Notes: generated by a model from the letters alone, not told the origin. Counted from the stretch's first letter, positions 1 through 10,064 are shown. The stretch: DNA of 64,000 nucleotides from Patulibacter minatonensis DSM 18081 (GCF_000519325.1 NZ_KI912613.1:5120171-5184170); one strand, 5' to 3'. A program made the numbers and translations.

Positions 1-41
1 ACGGGGATCGAGTCGTCGTGGCGGGGCGTCGTCGGGGCCAT
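1..41 (-). CDS. Start of a further minus-strand gene, cut by the window edge
   Basis: An ATG at 41-39 opens a frame that stays open to the left edge (13 codons, beginning MAPTTPRHDD). It lies two bases after the folC stop codon on the same strand, the spacing seen inside the other operons here. No Shine-Dalgarno sequence is visible, and the visible peptide is too short to identify. It is probably the next gene of the valS-folC operon. Confidence 0.35.
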   Translation of the reverse strand, partial: MAPTTPRHDDSIP

Positions 42-43
42 GG

Positions 44-1417
44 TCAGAATCGCGCTCCCGGTCCGGCGCCGCGACCTCGACGGAGGTCCGCCACCAGGTG
101 CAGGGAGCCGGTGACGAGCACCGTACCGCGCGATCCGGCAAGTGTACGGGCCCGGAGCAGGGCGTCGTGCGCACCCTCCACGACGTGGACGTCCCGGCCG
201 GCGAGCGCGGTGCCCGCGGCCTGCGCCAGGGCGTCCGCCGGCAGTCGGCGCGGGTTCGACGGCGCGGTGGCCACGAGGACGTCGCACCAGCGGTCGAACG
301 CGGCGAGCATCCCCGCCGGATCCTTGTCGTCGAGCACCCCGACGACCGCCACCACCGGCCGGGACGGCGCGGCGTCGTCGAGCGCGCCGGCCAGGGCCTC
401 GAAGCCGGCCTCGTTGTGCGCGCCGTCGTGGATCACCACGACGCCGTCCTCGCCGGGTCCCGGGCGCTCGACGGTCTCGAAGCGGCCGGGGACGACGACG
501 TGGGTGGCGACCTCGCGCTCGGCCGCGTGGTCGCGGTCCGCGCCCGGGCCCAGGTGCGCACCGACCGCGGCGATCGCCGTCGCGAGGTTGCGGCGCTGGT
601 AGCGGGCCGCGCCGGGGGTCGGGACGTCGGCGCCGGGGTCCGGGTCGGCCTCGACGACCGTCCCGCCCTGCTCGGCCGCGCGGGCCTCGGCGACGTCGTG
701 GGCGGACGACGGCAGCCCGTCGGCGAGGACGAGCGTCCCGCCCGGCCGGAGCACGGCGACCTTCTCGGCGGCGATCTCGGCCACGGTGTCGCCGAGCCAG
801 CGGGTGTGCTCCAGCGAGATCGAGGTGAGGACCGCGACGGCCGGGCGTGGCGTCCCGTCCGGCCCCGGGCGTCGGGCGTCGGGCAGGACGTTGGTGGCGT
901 CCCAGCGGCCGCCGAGCCCGGCCTCGACGACGGCGCAGGCGACGCCGGACTCCGCGAGGACGAGGAACGCCGCGGCCGTCACGGCCTCGAACTGCGTGAC
1001 CGGTCCGTCGAGGGCGTCGTCCGCGGCCTCCGGTCCGTCGGCCTCCAGCGCCTCGGCCGCCTCCCGGACCCGCTCCACCGCCGCCGCGAAGAGCCCCGGC
1101 GCGGCGGGCTCGCCGTCGACCATCACGCGCTCGCGGAACGACACGAGGTGCGGCGACACGTACGCGCCCGACCGCACGCCGCGGCGGGCCAGGAGCGCCG
1201 CCGCCATCGTCACGGTCGACGTCTTCCCGTTGGACCCGACGACGTGGATCGCCTCGAAGCGGGTCTGCGGGTCGCCGAGGCGCCGCAGCAGCGCGGCCAT
1301 CCGGGCGAGGCCGGGCCGGATGCCGAAGAGCTCCCGGCCGAGCAGCCACTCCTCGGCGGCGCGCAGGCGATCGTCGGACCCGAGCTCGTCCTCGCCGGAC
1401 GGGACGTCGGCGATCAC
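44..1417 (-). CDS. folC: Folylpolyglutamate synthase / dihydrofolate synthase
   Basis: 457 residues, the usual FolC length. The enzyme adds glutamate to folates (and in bifunctional forms to dihydropteroate) with ATP in the cytoplasm. The Mur-ligase type P-loop GSNGKTST lies at residues 61-68, followed by SPHLVSFRERV and the GGRWDATN segment of the central domain. The GTG start overlaps the valS stop codon (GTGA), so translation is probably coupled to valS, a gene pair common in Gram-positives and actinobacteria. The same frame is open much further upstream, but that part is antisense or out-of-frame to valS and is not protein-like. Confidence 0.93.
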   Translation of the reverse strand: MIADVPSGEDELGSDDRLRAAEEWLLGRELFGIRPGLARMAALLRRLGDPQTRFEAIHVVGSNGKTSTVTMAAALLARRGVRSGAYVSPHLVSFRERVMVDGEPAAPGLFAAAVERVREAAEALEADGPEAADDALDGPVTQFEAVTAAAFLVLAESGVACAVVEAGLGGRWDATNVLPDARRPGPDGTPRPAVAVLTSISLEHTRWLGDTVAEIAAEKVAVLRPGGTLVLADGLPSSAHDVAEARAAEQGGTVVEADPDPGADVPTPGAARYQRRNLATAIAAVGAHLGPGADRDHAAEREVATHVVVPGRFETVERPGPGEDGVVVIHDGAHNEAGFEALAGALDDAAPSRPVVAVVGVLDDKDPAGMLAAFDRWCDVLVATAPSNPRRLPADALAQAAGTALAGRDVHVVEGAHDALLRARTLAGSRGTVLVTGSLHLVADLRRGRGAGPGARF

Positions 1418-4059
1418 AGGGTGCGGAGCTCCTCGCGGAGCGCATCGACCTTCGCGCGCTCGGCGGCGATCACCTCCGCCGGCGCCCGGGAGACGAACTT
1501 CTCGTTCGACAGGCGGCCCTCGGTCGACGCGATCGCCTGCTCGACCTCGGCGCGGCGCTTCTCCACGCGGGCGCGCTCGGCCTCGGGGTCGACGTGCTCG
1601 CCGGCGAGGATCGCCAGCTGACCGCCGGGGATCGCCACGGGGACGGCGTCGCCGGCGTCGGTCGAGGACTCCAGGCGGGCGAGGCGCGCGATCAGGGCGA
1701 GCGCCTCGTCGTCGTAGCCCTCGGCCTCCACGCGAACCGGCAGGACCGGGCCGGGCGGCACGTTGGCGCCGTTGCGCCACGAGCGGACGGTCGTGATGAC
1801 GTCGATGACCCGGCCGAGGCGCTCCTCGGCGTCGGACGACAGCAGCGCGTCGTCGGTGGCCGGCAGCGGCGAGACGGCGAGCAGCCCCTCCGCCCCGGGC
1901 AGGGTCGACCAGGACTCCTCGGTCACGAACGGGATCACCGGGTGCGCGATCTGGAGCGTCCGGCGCAGGGCCCAGCCGAGCACGCGGGCGAGGTCGGGGT
2001 CGGTCGCGGCGTCGCGGCCCTTGACGAGCTCGAGGTACCAGTCGCAGAGCTCGCCGTAGACGAAGTCGTAGAGCCCGAGCGCGGCCTTCGAGAAGTCGAA
2101 CTCGTCGATCCGCTGCGCGGTCTCGCGGGCGATCCGCTCGGTTCGCGAGACGATCCAGCGGTCCTCCAGCCGGGTCGGGAGCGTCTCCCCCGTGACCCCG
2201 GCGGCGGCGCCCTCGAGATGCTCCTCGAGACGCCCCACGGCGAACCGCACGGCGTTGCTGAGCTTCGTCGTCAGCTGCTTGCCCTGCGCGATCTTCTCCT
2301 CGGAGAACCGCACGTCCTGGGTCGAGGACATGGCGAGCAGGCCGAAGCGCACGGCGTCGGCGCCGTAGGCGGGGAAGTCGCCGGGATCCTCGAGCTTGCC
2401 CTTCTTGCCCTTCTTCGCGAAGACGGCCGGGCGGGGGCCGCCGTCGATGAGGTCGAGCGGGTCGATGCCGGTGCCCAGCGACTTGCTCATGCGGCGGCCG
2501 TCGGGCGCCTGGATGACGGAGTGGCAGTAGACGTCGGTGAACGGCACGTCGCCGGCGAAGCGCAGACCGGTCATGACCATCCGGGCGACCCAGAGGAAGA
2601 GGATGTCGCGGGCCGTCGAGAGGACGGAGGTCGGGTAGAACGCCTCGAGCTCGGGCGTCTCCTCCGGCCAGCCGAGGGTCGCGAACGGCCACAGCGCCGA
2701 CGAGAACCACGTGTCGAGGACGTCGGGGTCGCGCTCCCAGCCGTCGCCCTCGGGGGCCGTCGTGCCGCAGTAGACCTCGTCGGCGCGGTACCAGACGGGG
2801 ATCTGGTGGCCCCACCAGAGCTGGCGGGAGAGCACCCACGGGCGGATCTCGTCGAGCCACGCCAGGTAGCGGCGCGACTGGCTCTCGGGGTGGATCCGGA
2901 CGCGGCCGTCGCGGACGACGTCGGCGGCGGGCTTCGCGAGCTCGTCCATCCGCATGAACCACTGCAGCGAGATCAACGGCTCGATGCGCTCGCCGGAGCG
3001 CTGCGAGAACGGCACGGTGTGGACGTAGGGCTCCTCGCCCCGGATGGCGCCCTGCTCGCGCAGCGCGTCGACGATCGCCGTCCGCGCCTCGGCGGCCGTC
3101 AGGCCCTCGAACTGCGGGGCGTACCCGCCGGTGATCCGGCCGTCCTCGCCGATGACGTTCAGCGGCTCGAGGCCGTGCCGGTTGCCCAGCTCGAAGTCGT
3201 TGGGGTCGTGCGCCGGCGTGATCTTCAGGCAGCCGGTGCCGAAGTCCGTCTTCACGTAGTCGTCGCCGATGATCGGCAGCTCGCGGCCGACGAACGGCAG
3301 CACCACGGTCGACCCGATGAGGTGCTTGAAGCGGTCGTCCTGCGGGTTCACGGCGACGGCGACGTCGCCGAGCATCGTCTCGGGACGCACCGTGGCGACG
3401 ACGACCTCGGTCAGGTCGCCGACGGCCTCCTTCAGCGGGTACGCGATCTCGACCAGGGTGTCGGTCTCCTCGCGGTCCTCGACCTCGAGGTCCGAGATCG
3501 CCGAGCGCGACCCCGGGTCCCAGTTGACGAGGTAGGTGTCGCGGTAGATCAGGCCCTGCTCGTAGAGCGCCACGAAGACCTTCAGGACGGCCTCGACGTA
3601 CCCGTCGTCCATCGTGAAGCGCTCGTGCGCGTAGTCGGCGGAGCAGCCCAGGCGTCGGAACTGGCCGATGATCGTGCCGCCGTACTGCTGCCGCCACGCC
3701 TGCGTACGCTCGAGGAACGCCTCGCGACCGACCTCCTCGCGGCTCGTGCCCTCGGCGACCAGCGCCTGCTCGACCTTCGTCTGCGTGGCGATGCCCGCGT
3801 GGTCGGTCCCGACCGTCCAGCGGACGTTCTTGCCGCGCATCCGGTTCAGCCGGATCAGGGCGTCCTGGATCGAGCCGTTGAGCGCGTGGCCCATGTGCAG
3901 CGCGCCGGTGACGTTCGGCGGCGGGATCGCGATCGAGAAGGTCTCCCGACCGTCGTCCGCGGGGTCCGACCGGAAGACGCCCGCGTCCTCCCACCGCGCG
4001 AAGACCTCGGGTTCGGCCCGCGAGGGCTCGTAGCGCGTGGTCTCCGGCGAATCGGGCAT
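1414..4059 (-). CDS. valS: Valyl-tRNA synthetase
   Basis: 881 residues, normal for bacterial ValRS. It charges tRNA-Val in the cytoplasm and edits mischarged threonine. The class I signature HMGH is at residues 55-58 within PPPNVTGALHMGHAL, and the second signature RMSKS is near residue 525 (MSKSLGTGIDPLDLI). The C-terminal coiled-coil arm is rich in Glu, Arg and Ala. The chosen ATG is eight bases downstream of a TAGACT -10-like hexamer (4068-4073 on the minus strand), which suggests a leaderless mRNA. An upstream in-frame ATG at 4275 would add 72 residues with no ValRS character that run into the divergent gene. folC follows with a 4-base overlap. Confidence 0.97.
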   Translation of the reverse strand: MPDSPETTRYEPSRAEPEVFARWEDAGVFRSDPADDGRETFSIAIPPPNVTGALHMGHALNGSIQDALIRLNRMRGKNVRWTVGTDHAGIATQTKVEQALVAEGTSREEVGREAFLERTQAWRQQYGGTIIGQFRRLGCSADYAHERFTMDDGYVEAVLKVFVALYEQGLIYRDTYLVNWDPGSRSAISDLEVEDREETDTLVEIAYPLKEAVGDLTEVVVATVRPETMLGDVAVAVNPQDDRFKHLIGSTVVLPFVGRELPIIGDDYVKTDFGTGCLKITPAHDPNDFELGNRHGLEPLNVIGEDGRITGGYAPQFEGLTAAEARTAIVDALREQGAIRGEEPYVHTVPFSQRSGERIEPLISLQWFMRMDELAKPAADVVRDGRVRIHPESQSRRYLAWLDEIRPWVLSRQLWWGHQIPVWYRADEVYCGTTAPEGDGWERDPDVLDTWFSSALWPFATLGWPEETPELEAFYPTSVLSTARDILFLWVARMVMTGLRFAGDVPFTDVYCHSVIQAPDGRRMSKSLGTGIDPLDLIDGGPRPAVFAKKGKKGKLEDPGDFPAYGADAVRFGLLAMSSTQDVRFSEEKIAQGKQLTTKLSNAVRFAVGRLEEHLEGAAAGVTGETLPTRLEDRWIVSRTERIARETAQRIDEFDFSKAALGLYDFVYGELCDWYLELVKGRDAATDPDLARVLGWALRRTLQIAHPVIPFVTEESWSTLPGAEGLLAVSPLPATDDALLSSDAEERLGRVIDVITTVRSWRNGANVPPGPVLPVRVEAEGYDDEALALIARLARLESSTDAGDAVPVAIPGGQLAILAGEHVDPEAERARVEKRRAEVEQAIASTEGRLSNEKFVSRAPAEVIAAERAKVDALREELRTL

Positions 4060-4067
4060 CAGGAGCC

Positions 4068-4077
4068 AGTCTAGGAT
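4068..4077. promoter_or_regulatory. Overlapping divergent -10 hexamers between valS and the lipid operon
   Basis: TAGACT reads toward valS (minus strand, 4073-4068) and TAGGAT reads toward the plus-strand operon (4072-4077); the two share two bases. The valS hexamer is 8 nt before its ATG. The plus hexamer is 11 nt before an ATG at 4089 that opens a 20-codon reading frame. No convincing -35 boxes are seen. This is inference from spacing and the TANNNT pattern that recurs in the window. Confidence 0.45.
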
Positions 4078-4088
4078 CCCCCTCGGAA

Positions 4089-4151
4089 ATGCGTTCGCCC
4101 CTCGCCCTGAATCCGCATCCGGTCCGAAGCGCCCGTCGTACGAGCAGATGA
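4089..4151 (+). CDS. Possible 20-residue leader ORF
   Basis: ATG at 4089, TGA at 4149-4151, giving a 20-residue arginine- and proline-rich peptide (begins MRSPLALNPH). Its stop codon overlaps the ATG at 4148 of the following hydrolase gene as ATGA, the same kind of overlap used between later genes of this operon. It lies just after a TAGGAT -10-like hexamer. It could serve for translational coupling, but a frame this short may arise by chance. Confidence 0.25.
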   Translation: MRSPLALNPHPVRSARRTSR

Positions 4152-4975
4152 TGGACATGTACCTCGAGCGGCACCCGTCGCGATCCCGTCGGCGCGTCGC
4201 CGCCCCGCCGGTCGTCCTGATCCACGGCCTCGGCGGGGACCGCACCACCTGGAAGCACGTGATCGACGGGATCACCGAGTTCTACGACGTCGTCGTCGTG
4301 GAGGTCCCGGGGTTCGGACGGTCCCGCCCACTGCCGTCGAACGTGACCCCCACCCCCCGGGCCCTGGCCGAGACCGTCCACGGGCACCTGCGCGCCAACG
4401 GCGTCAAGCGCTTCCACCTCGTCGGTCACGGCCTGGGCGGGTGGATCGCGCTCGAGATCGGGGACATCGCGCCGGACGGCGTCGTCTCGGTGACCGGCCT
4501 GTGCCCGGCCGGGTTCTGGCCGCACCCGTCCGGCGACCGGCAGCGGAAGGCCATCCGCTCGGCCCGCCGCTGGTCGGCACTGGCCCCGATCGTCTTCACG
4601 CTGCCGTTCATGCGCAACGGTCTCCTCGTCGGGACGCTCGGCGGCCCGGGCGGGCTCCCCTACTCGGACGGCCTCGAGATCGTGCGCGCCTACGGCGCGG
4701 CGGACGACTACGTCCGGGTCAACGAGGCGATGCTCGCCGAGGTCTACAACGTGACCCGCCGCCTGACGCCGTTGGCCAAGCGCGTCCCGGTGTTCCTCGT
4801 GTGGGCCGGCGACGACCGCATGGTCACGCCGCCGAAGATCAACCCGCCCGAGGGCGTCTACCAGCACGTGATCCCGTACGCGGGGCACATGCCGACGTTC
4901 GACGAGCCGGAGCGGTGCGTCGAGGTCCTGCTGGCCGCGGTCGACAAGGGCATGATGCTCACGGAGGCCGTGTGA
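4148..4975 (+). CDS. Alpha/beta-hydrolase-fold protein lacking the nucleophile serine
   Basis: 275 residues from the ATG at 4148 (alternatives at 4151 and 4157). The fold is clear: oxyanion-hole loop HGLGG at 26-30, VPGFGRS at 53-59, an acidic residue in WAGDDRMV, and a C-terminal histidine in YAGHMPTFDEP. The nucleophile elbow, however, reads GHGLGG (residues 93-98), with glycine where G-x-S-x-G enzymes have serine. A conventional Ser-His-Asp hydrolysis is therefore unlikely. It is the first gene of a four-gene operon (its stop overlaps the next ATG) with a flavoprotein, DUF1365 and a CFA-type methyltransferase, so a role in lipid modification is inferred. The substrate is unknown. Confidence 0.8.
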   Translation: MMDMYLERHPSRSRRRVAAPPVVLIHGLGGDRTTWKHVIDGITEFYDVVVVEVPGFGRSRPLPSNVTPTPRALAETVHGHLRANGVKRFHLVGHGLGGWIALEIGDIAPDGVVSVTGLCPAGFWPHPSGDRQRKAIRSARRWSALAPIVFTLPFMRNGLLVGTLGGPGGLPYSDGLEIVRAYGAADDYVRVNEAMLAEVYNVTRRLTPLAKRVPVFLVWAGDDRMVTPPKINPPEGVYQHVIPYAGHMPTFDEPERCVEVLLAAVDKGMMLTEAV

Positions 4976-6252
4976 TGCGGGTCGCGGTCGTCGGCACCGG
5001 CAGTGCCGGCCTCGCGTGCGCCCACCGCCTGGCGGAGCGGCACGACGTCCGGATCTTCGAGTCCGCCGCGCGGCCCGGTGGTCACACCCACACGCGCGAC
5101 GTGCACGTCGACGGCGGCACGTTCGCGGTCGACTCGGGCTTCATCGTCTGCAACGACCACACGTACCCGAACTTCCTGGCGCTGATGGACGAGCTCGGCG
5201 TCGCGCTGCGGCCGACGAACATGAGCTTCGGCGTCACGGCCCGCGAGTTCGACTTCGAGTACCACGCCGAGTCCGTCAACGGCCTGTTCGCCCAGCGCCG
5301 CAACGCGATCGACCCGCGCTTCCTGCGGATGGTCGCCGAGTACGTGCGGTTCAACCGGGTCGCCCGGCGCTTCCTGGCCTCCGGCGACGAGACGACGTCG
5401 CTGCGGGAGCTCCTGCGCCGCGAGCGCTTCTCGACGTGGTTCGCCGAGCGGCTGATCGTGCCGCAGGCCAGCGCGGTGTGGTCCGCGGACCCCGCCCAGC
5501 TCTGGGACTTCCCCGCGATCTTCCTGATCCGCTTCTTCGAGAACCACGGGATGCTCTCGCTGCGCGACCGGCCGCAGTGGATGACGGTCGTCGGCGGCTC
5601 GCGCGCCTACGTCGACGCCCTGCTCCGGCCGCTTCAGGACCGCCTGGCGCTCGGGACACCGGTCACCGGCCTCACACGGCACCCGGACCGCGCGACGGTC
5701 CGCACGGCCGACGGGGCGACGGAGGACTTCGACCACGTGGTCCTGGCGTGCCACAGCGACCAGGCGCTCGCCCTCCTGGAGGATCCGACCGACGCCGAGC
5801 GGGACGTCCTCGGGGCGATCCCGTACCAGGAGAACGCGGCGACCCTGCACACCGACACGTCGGTGATGCCCCGCCGCCGCGCAGCCTGGTCGAGCTGGAA
5901 CGCCCACCTGCTGCGCGAGCCGAAGGACCGCGCGACGCTGACCTACGACATGAACCGGCTGCAGGGCTTCGACACGCCGACGCGGCTGCTCGTGACCCTG
6001 AACATGGACGAGTCGATCGCCGAGGACCACGTGCTCGAGCGGATGACCTACCACCACCCGGTGTTCACGTCCCAGGGGCTCGTCGCCCAGCGGCGCTGGG
6101 ACGAGGTCTCCACCGTCGAGGGCCGCACGCACTACGCCGGCGCCTACTGGCGCTGGGGGTTCCACGAGGACGGCGTGTGGAGCGGCCTGCGGGTCGCCCG
6201 GGCGCTCGGGTCGACCGTCCCGCTGCACGAGCCCCAGCCGGCCCTCGCGTGA
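4975..6252 (+). CDS. COG2907-type FAD-dependent amine-oxidase-like oxidoreductase
   Basis: 425 residues with an N-terminal dinucleotide-binding motif (VVGTGSAGLACA, residues 4-15) and the ESAARPGGHTHT segment typical of amine-oxidase-like flavoproteins. The family, described as predicted NAD/FAD-binding proteins, is usually found next to DUF1365 and cyclopropane-fatty-acid-synthase-like genes, exactly as here. Related sets occur in operons for modified or furan fatty acids and the singlet-oxygen response in other bacteria (recalled, not checked). The likely job is oxidation of a lipid acyl chain before or after methylation. The start ATG overlaps the preceding stop (TGATG), and the stop overlaps the next GTG. 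Confidence 0.88.
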   Translation: MRVAVVGTGSAGLACAHRLAERHDVRIFESAARPGGHTHTRDVHVDGGTFAVDSGFIVCNDHTYPNFLALMDELGVALRPTNMSFGVTAREFDFEYHAESVNGLFAQRRNAIDPRFLRMVAEYVRFNRVARRFLASGDETTSLRELLRRERFSTWFAERLIVPQASAVWSADPAQLWDFPAIFLIRFFENHGMLSLRDRPQWMTVVGGSRAYVDALLRPLQDRLALGTPVTGLTRHPDRATVRTADGATEDFDHVVLACHSDQALALLEDPTDAERDVLGAIPYQENAATLHTDTSVMPRRRAAWSSWNAHLLREPKDRATLTYDMNRLQGFDTPTRLLVTLNMDESIAEDHVLERMTYHHPVFTSQGLVAQRRWDEVSTVEGRTHYAGAYWRWGFHEDGVWSGLRVARALGSTVPLHEPQPALA

Positions 6253-7124
6253 GCGTCGTCCCCGAGAGCGTGGTCGTGGTGCCCACCACCGCGCGAGACG
6301 CCGCGCCGCCGGCGACCGCCCGCACCACGAGCGCCGCGGGCACCGGCGGGCACGGCGTCGACCGCGGGTCCGCGGTCTACCTCGGGGACATCCGCCATCG
6401 CCGGCACCTCCCCCGCGAGCACGCATTCGCGTACCCGACCGCGATGCTCCTCCTCGATCTCGACGAGCTGCCCGGGTCGCTCGACGGCCACCGCGGCTGG
6501 GGCGTCGAACGCCGCGCGCCGCTGTCCTTCCGACGCGCGGACCATCACGGCGACCCCGCGGTCCCGCTCGCCGACGCGGTCCGCACCACGGTGGACCGCG
6601 AGACGGGCCGCCGCCCCGCGGGCCCCGTCCGCCTGCTGACCAAGCCGCGCATCCTCGGCCGCGACTTCAACCCGGTGACGTTCGCGTACTGCTACGCCGC
6701 CGACGGCCGGACCCTCGAGGCCGTCCTCGCCGAGGTCACGAACACGCCCTGGGGTGAGCACCACGCCTACGTCGTCGACGTCCAGGACGCCGAGGTCACG
6801 GGCGGCGCCGCCGACCCGCAGTACACCTGGGGCATCGAGAAGGCGTTCCACGTCTCGCCGTTCATGGCGATGGACCACCGCTACCGCTGGCGCCTGAGCG
6901 CGCCCGGCGAGCGCCTGTTCGTGCACCTCGAGAGCCACCGCGAGGGCGAGCGCGTCTTCGACGCCACCCTCACGCTGCGCCGGCGTCCGCTCGACGCCGC
7001 CGGGCTCCGCTCCTTCGTCCGCCGCCAGCCGCTCGGCACCCTCGCCGACGTGGCCCGCATCTACGGCCACGCGCTCGCGCTGGCCGTGAAGCGCGTCCCC
7101 CACTTCCCGCACCCCGACCGCTGA
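6249..7124 (+). CDS. DUF1365 family protein
   Basis: 291 residues from a GTG that overlaps the previous stop codon (GTGA). After about 40 variable residues the DUF1365 core begins at YLGDIRHRR, with TKPRILGRDFNPVTFAYC near the middle and the conserved FHVSPFM segment (KAFHVSPFMAMDHRY). The family has no settled biochemical function. It almost always accompanies COG2907 flavoproteins and CFA-like methyltransferases, so it probably acts on the same fatty-acyl substrate. No signal peptide or membrane segment is evident. The next gene starts eight bases after the stop. Confidence 0.87.
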   Translation: MSVVPESVVVVPTTARDAAPPATARTTSAAGTGGHGVDRGSAVYLGDIRHRRHLPREHAFAYPTAMLLLDLDELPGSLDGHRGWGVERRAPLSFRRADHHGDPAVPLADAVRTTVDRETGRRPAGPVRLLTKPRILGRDFNPVTFAYCYAADGRTLEAVLAEVTNTPWGEHHAYVVDVQDAEVTGGAADPQYTWGIEKAFHVSPFMAMDHRYRWRLSAPGERLFVHLESHREGERVFDATLTLRRRPLDAAGLRSFVRRQPLGTLADVARIYGHALALAVKRVPHFPHPDR

Positions 7125-7131
7125 GCAGCCC

Positions 7132-8382
7132 ATGCCCCGCCTCATCACCGACGACACCGCCCGCTCGATCTCGCTGCGGATCCTGCGCGCCACGGACCAC
7201 GGCGAGCTCCTCGTGCGCGAGCCCGACGGCCGCGAGCACCGCTTCGGGACGGTCGGCGCCCCGCTCCGCGGCGAGATCCAGCTCCACGACGAGGGCGTCT
7301 GGCGCGAGTTCCTGCGCGGGTCGCTCGGCGTGGGTCGCACGTACGCCGAAGGCCGCTGGAGCAGCCCCGACCTCGTGTCGCTGGTCGCGGTCGGCGCGCG
7401 CAACATGCCCGCGTTCGACCGGCTCCGCGGCCGCTTCAAGCACCTGCTGCTCCCCGTCCAGCACGTCCGCAACGGGGCCCGGAACACCGTCGCCCGGGCC
7501 CGCCGCCAGATCTCGGCGCACTACGACCTCAGCAACGACCTCTTCGGGCTCTTCCTCGACCCGACGATGAGCTACTCCTGCGCCGTCTTCGAGCGGCCGG
7601 AGATCGACCTCGAGACCGCCCAGGTCGAGAAGATCGACCGCCTCTGCCGCAAGCTCGGCCTGCAGCCGGGGATGTCGCTCGTGGAGATCGGGACGGGCTG
7701 GGGCGCGCTCGCGATCCACGCCGCCCGCGAGTACGGGGTCGACGTCACGACGACGACGATCAGCCGCGAGCAGCACGCGCTCGCGCGCCGGCGCATCGAC
7801 GAGGCGGGCCTCGCGGACCGCATCGACCTGCGGCTTGAGGACTACCGGGACCTGAAGGGCCAGTTCGACCGCCTCGTGTCCGTCGAGATGATCGAGGCCG
7901 TCGGCTGGCGCGACCTGCCGACCTTCTACCAGTGCTGCGACGCCCTGCTCAAGGAGGACGGCCTGATGGCCGTCCAGGCGATCACGATCGACGACGGCGC
8001 CTACGAGATCGAGAAGCGCCAGCGCAGCTTCATCAACACGATGATCTTCCCCGGCGGGTGCCTGCCCTCGCAGCAGGTCATGGGGCGCCTCGTCACGTCC
8101 GACACGCGCCTGCGCACCGTGGACGTCGAGGACCTGACGCCGCACTACGCCGAGACCTGCCGACGCTGGCGCGCGACCTTCAACGCGCGACTCGACGAGG
8201 TCCGGGCGCTCGGCTACGACGAGACCTTCATCCGGCTCTGGGACCTCTACCTCGCCTACGTCCAGGCGGGCTTCCAGGAGCGCCGGATCGAGCTCGTGCA
8301 GGAGGTCTACGCGGCCCCCGGCTACGCGGCCGCCGACGAGGCGCGGGTGCTCGAGGCCCGGACGGCGGGCGCGACCGCCTGA
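7132..8382 (+). CDS. Cyclopropane-fatty-acyl-phospholipid synthase-like methyltransferase
   Basis: 416 residues, close to the usual CFA synthase length. These SAM-dependent enzymes transfer a one-carbon unit to double bonds of acyl chains in phospholipids, giving cyclopropane or methyl branches. The catalytic-domain entry is at HYDLSNDLF, the SAM-binding motif is VEIGTGWGALAIHAA, and there is a conserved SVEMIEAVGW and the FPGGCLPS segment. The N-terminal 120 residues form the lipid-binding part. It is last in the operon, and its stop is five bases from the convergent gene, leaving no room for a conventional terminator. Cyclopropanation and 10-methylation cannot be told apart by sight. Confidence 0.92.
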   Translation: MPRLITDDTARSISLRILRATDHGELLVREPDGREHRFGTVGAPLRGEIQLHDEGVWREFLRGSLGVGRTYAEGRWSSPDLVSLVAVGARNMPAFDRLRGRFKHLLLPVQHVRNGARNTVARARRQISAHYDLSNDLFGLFLDPTMSYSCAVFERPEIDLETAQVEKIDRLCRKLGLQPGMSLVEIGTGWGALAIHAAREYGVDVTTTTISREQHALARRRIDEAGLADRIDLRLEDYRDLKGQFDRLVSVEMIEAVGWRDLPTFYQCCDALLKEDGLMAVQAITIDDGAYEIEKRQRSFINTMIFPGGCLPSQQVMGRLVTSDTRLRTVDVEDLTPHYAETCRRWRATFNARLDEVRALGYDETFIRLWDLYLAYVQAGFQERRIELVQEVYAAPGYAAADEARVLEARTAGATA

Positions 8383-8386
8383 CCCG

Positions 8387-8683
8387 TCAGCGGCGCTTCT
8401 TCCGCGCCGCACGGAGGCCGACGCCGGCGACCGCGGCGCGCTTGCCCAGCGCGACGAGGTCGAGCTTGGCGGTCAGCGCGCGGAACTCGGCCTGGTCCTT
8501 CGCCGTCAGGCGCGACGGCACGCCCTTGCTGTCCTTCAGCAGGCCGATCAGCCGCGAGCGCTCCCGCTTCGTCAGCTGCTCCTGCCAGTGGGCCTGGCCC
8601 TCGCGCAGCAGGTCGAGCACGACGAGCCACGGGAGGACACGGCGACCGGCGATGCGGGCGGGGGCGCGGCGGAGGAGCGACAT
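8387..8683 (-). CDS. Small basic conserved-looking hypothetical protein
   Basis: 98 residues, basic at both ends, with an amphipathic middle (HWQEQLTKRERSRLIGLLKDSKG) and a lysine/arginine-rich tail (AARKKRR). I do not recognise the family. A TAGCGT hexamer lies seven bases before the ATG, consistent with a leaderless transcript, which supports expression. It is convergent with the CFA-synthase-like gene and separated from clpX by about 60 bases. Confidence 0.65.
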   Translation of the reverse strand: MSLLRRAPARIAGRRVLPWLVVLDLLREGQAHWQEQLTKRERSRLIGLLKDSKGVPSRLTAKDQAEFRALTAKLDLVALGKRAAVAGVGLRAARKKRR

Positions 8684-8743
8684 GCCCGGGACGCTACCCG
8701 GCGGCGCGCCGTGGCACGCCGCCGCTCGCCGGGACCGCGCCCG

Positions 8744-10021
<1,278 letters not shown>

Positions 10022-10064
10022 GGTCGTCGCGTCCGTTCCGGGGTGTCTCGGGGTGGTCCGGCCG

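Noticed and set aside
1594-4074. An 826-codon plus-strand frame opposite valS
   Set aside because: Composition is Val/Asp/Arg/Gly/Leu-rich without any motif, the usual antisense shadow. valS on the other strand is unambiguous.
1418-4888. A single open frame running from 4888 to 44 on the minus strand (1614 codons)
   Set aside because: Only the part below 1417 is FolC-like. The rest lies over valS in another frame and is an Arg/Pro/Gly-rich shadow of GC-rich coding DNA.
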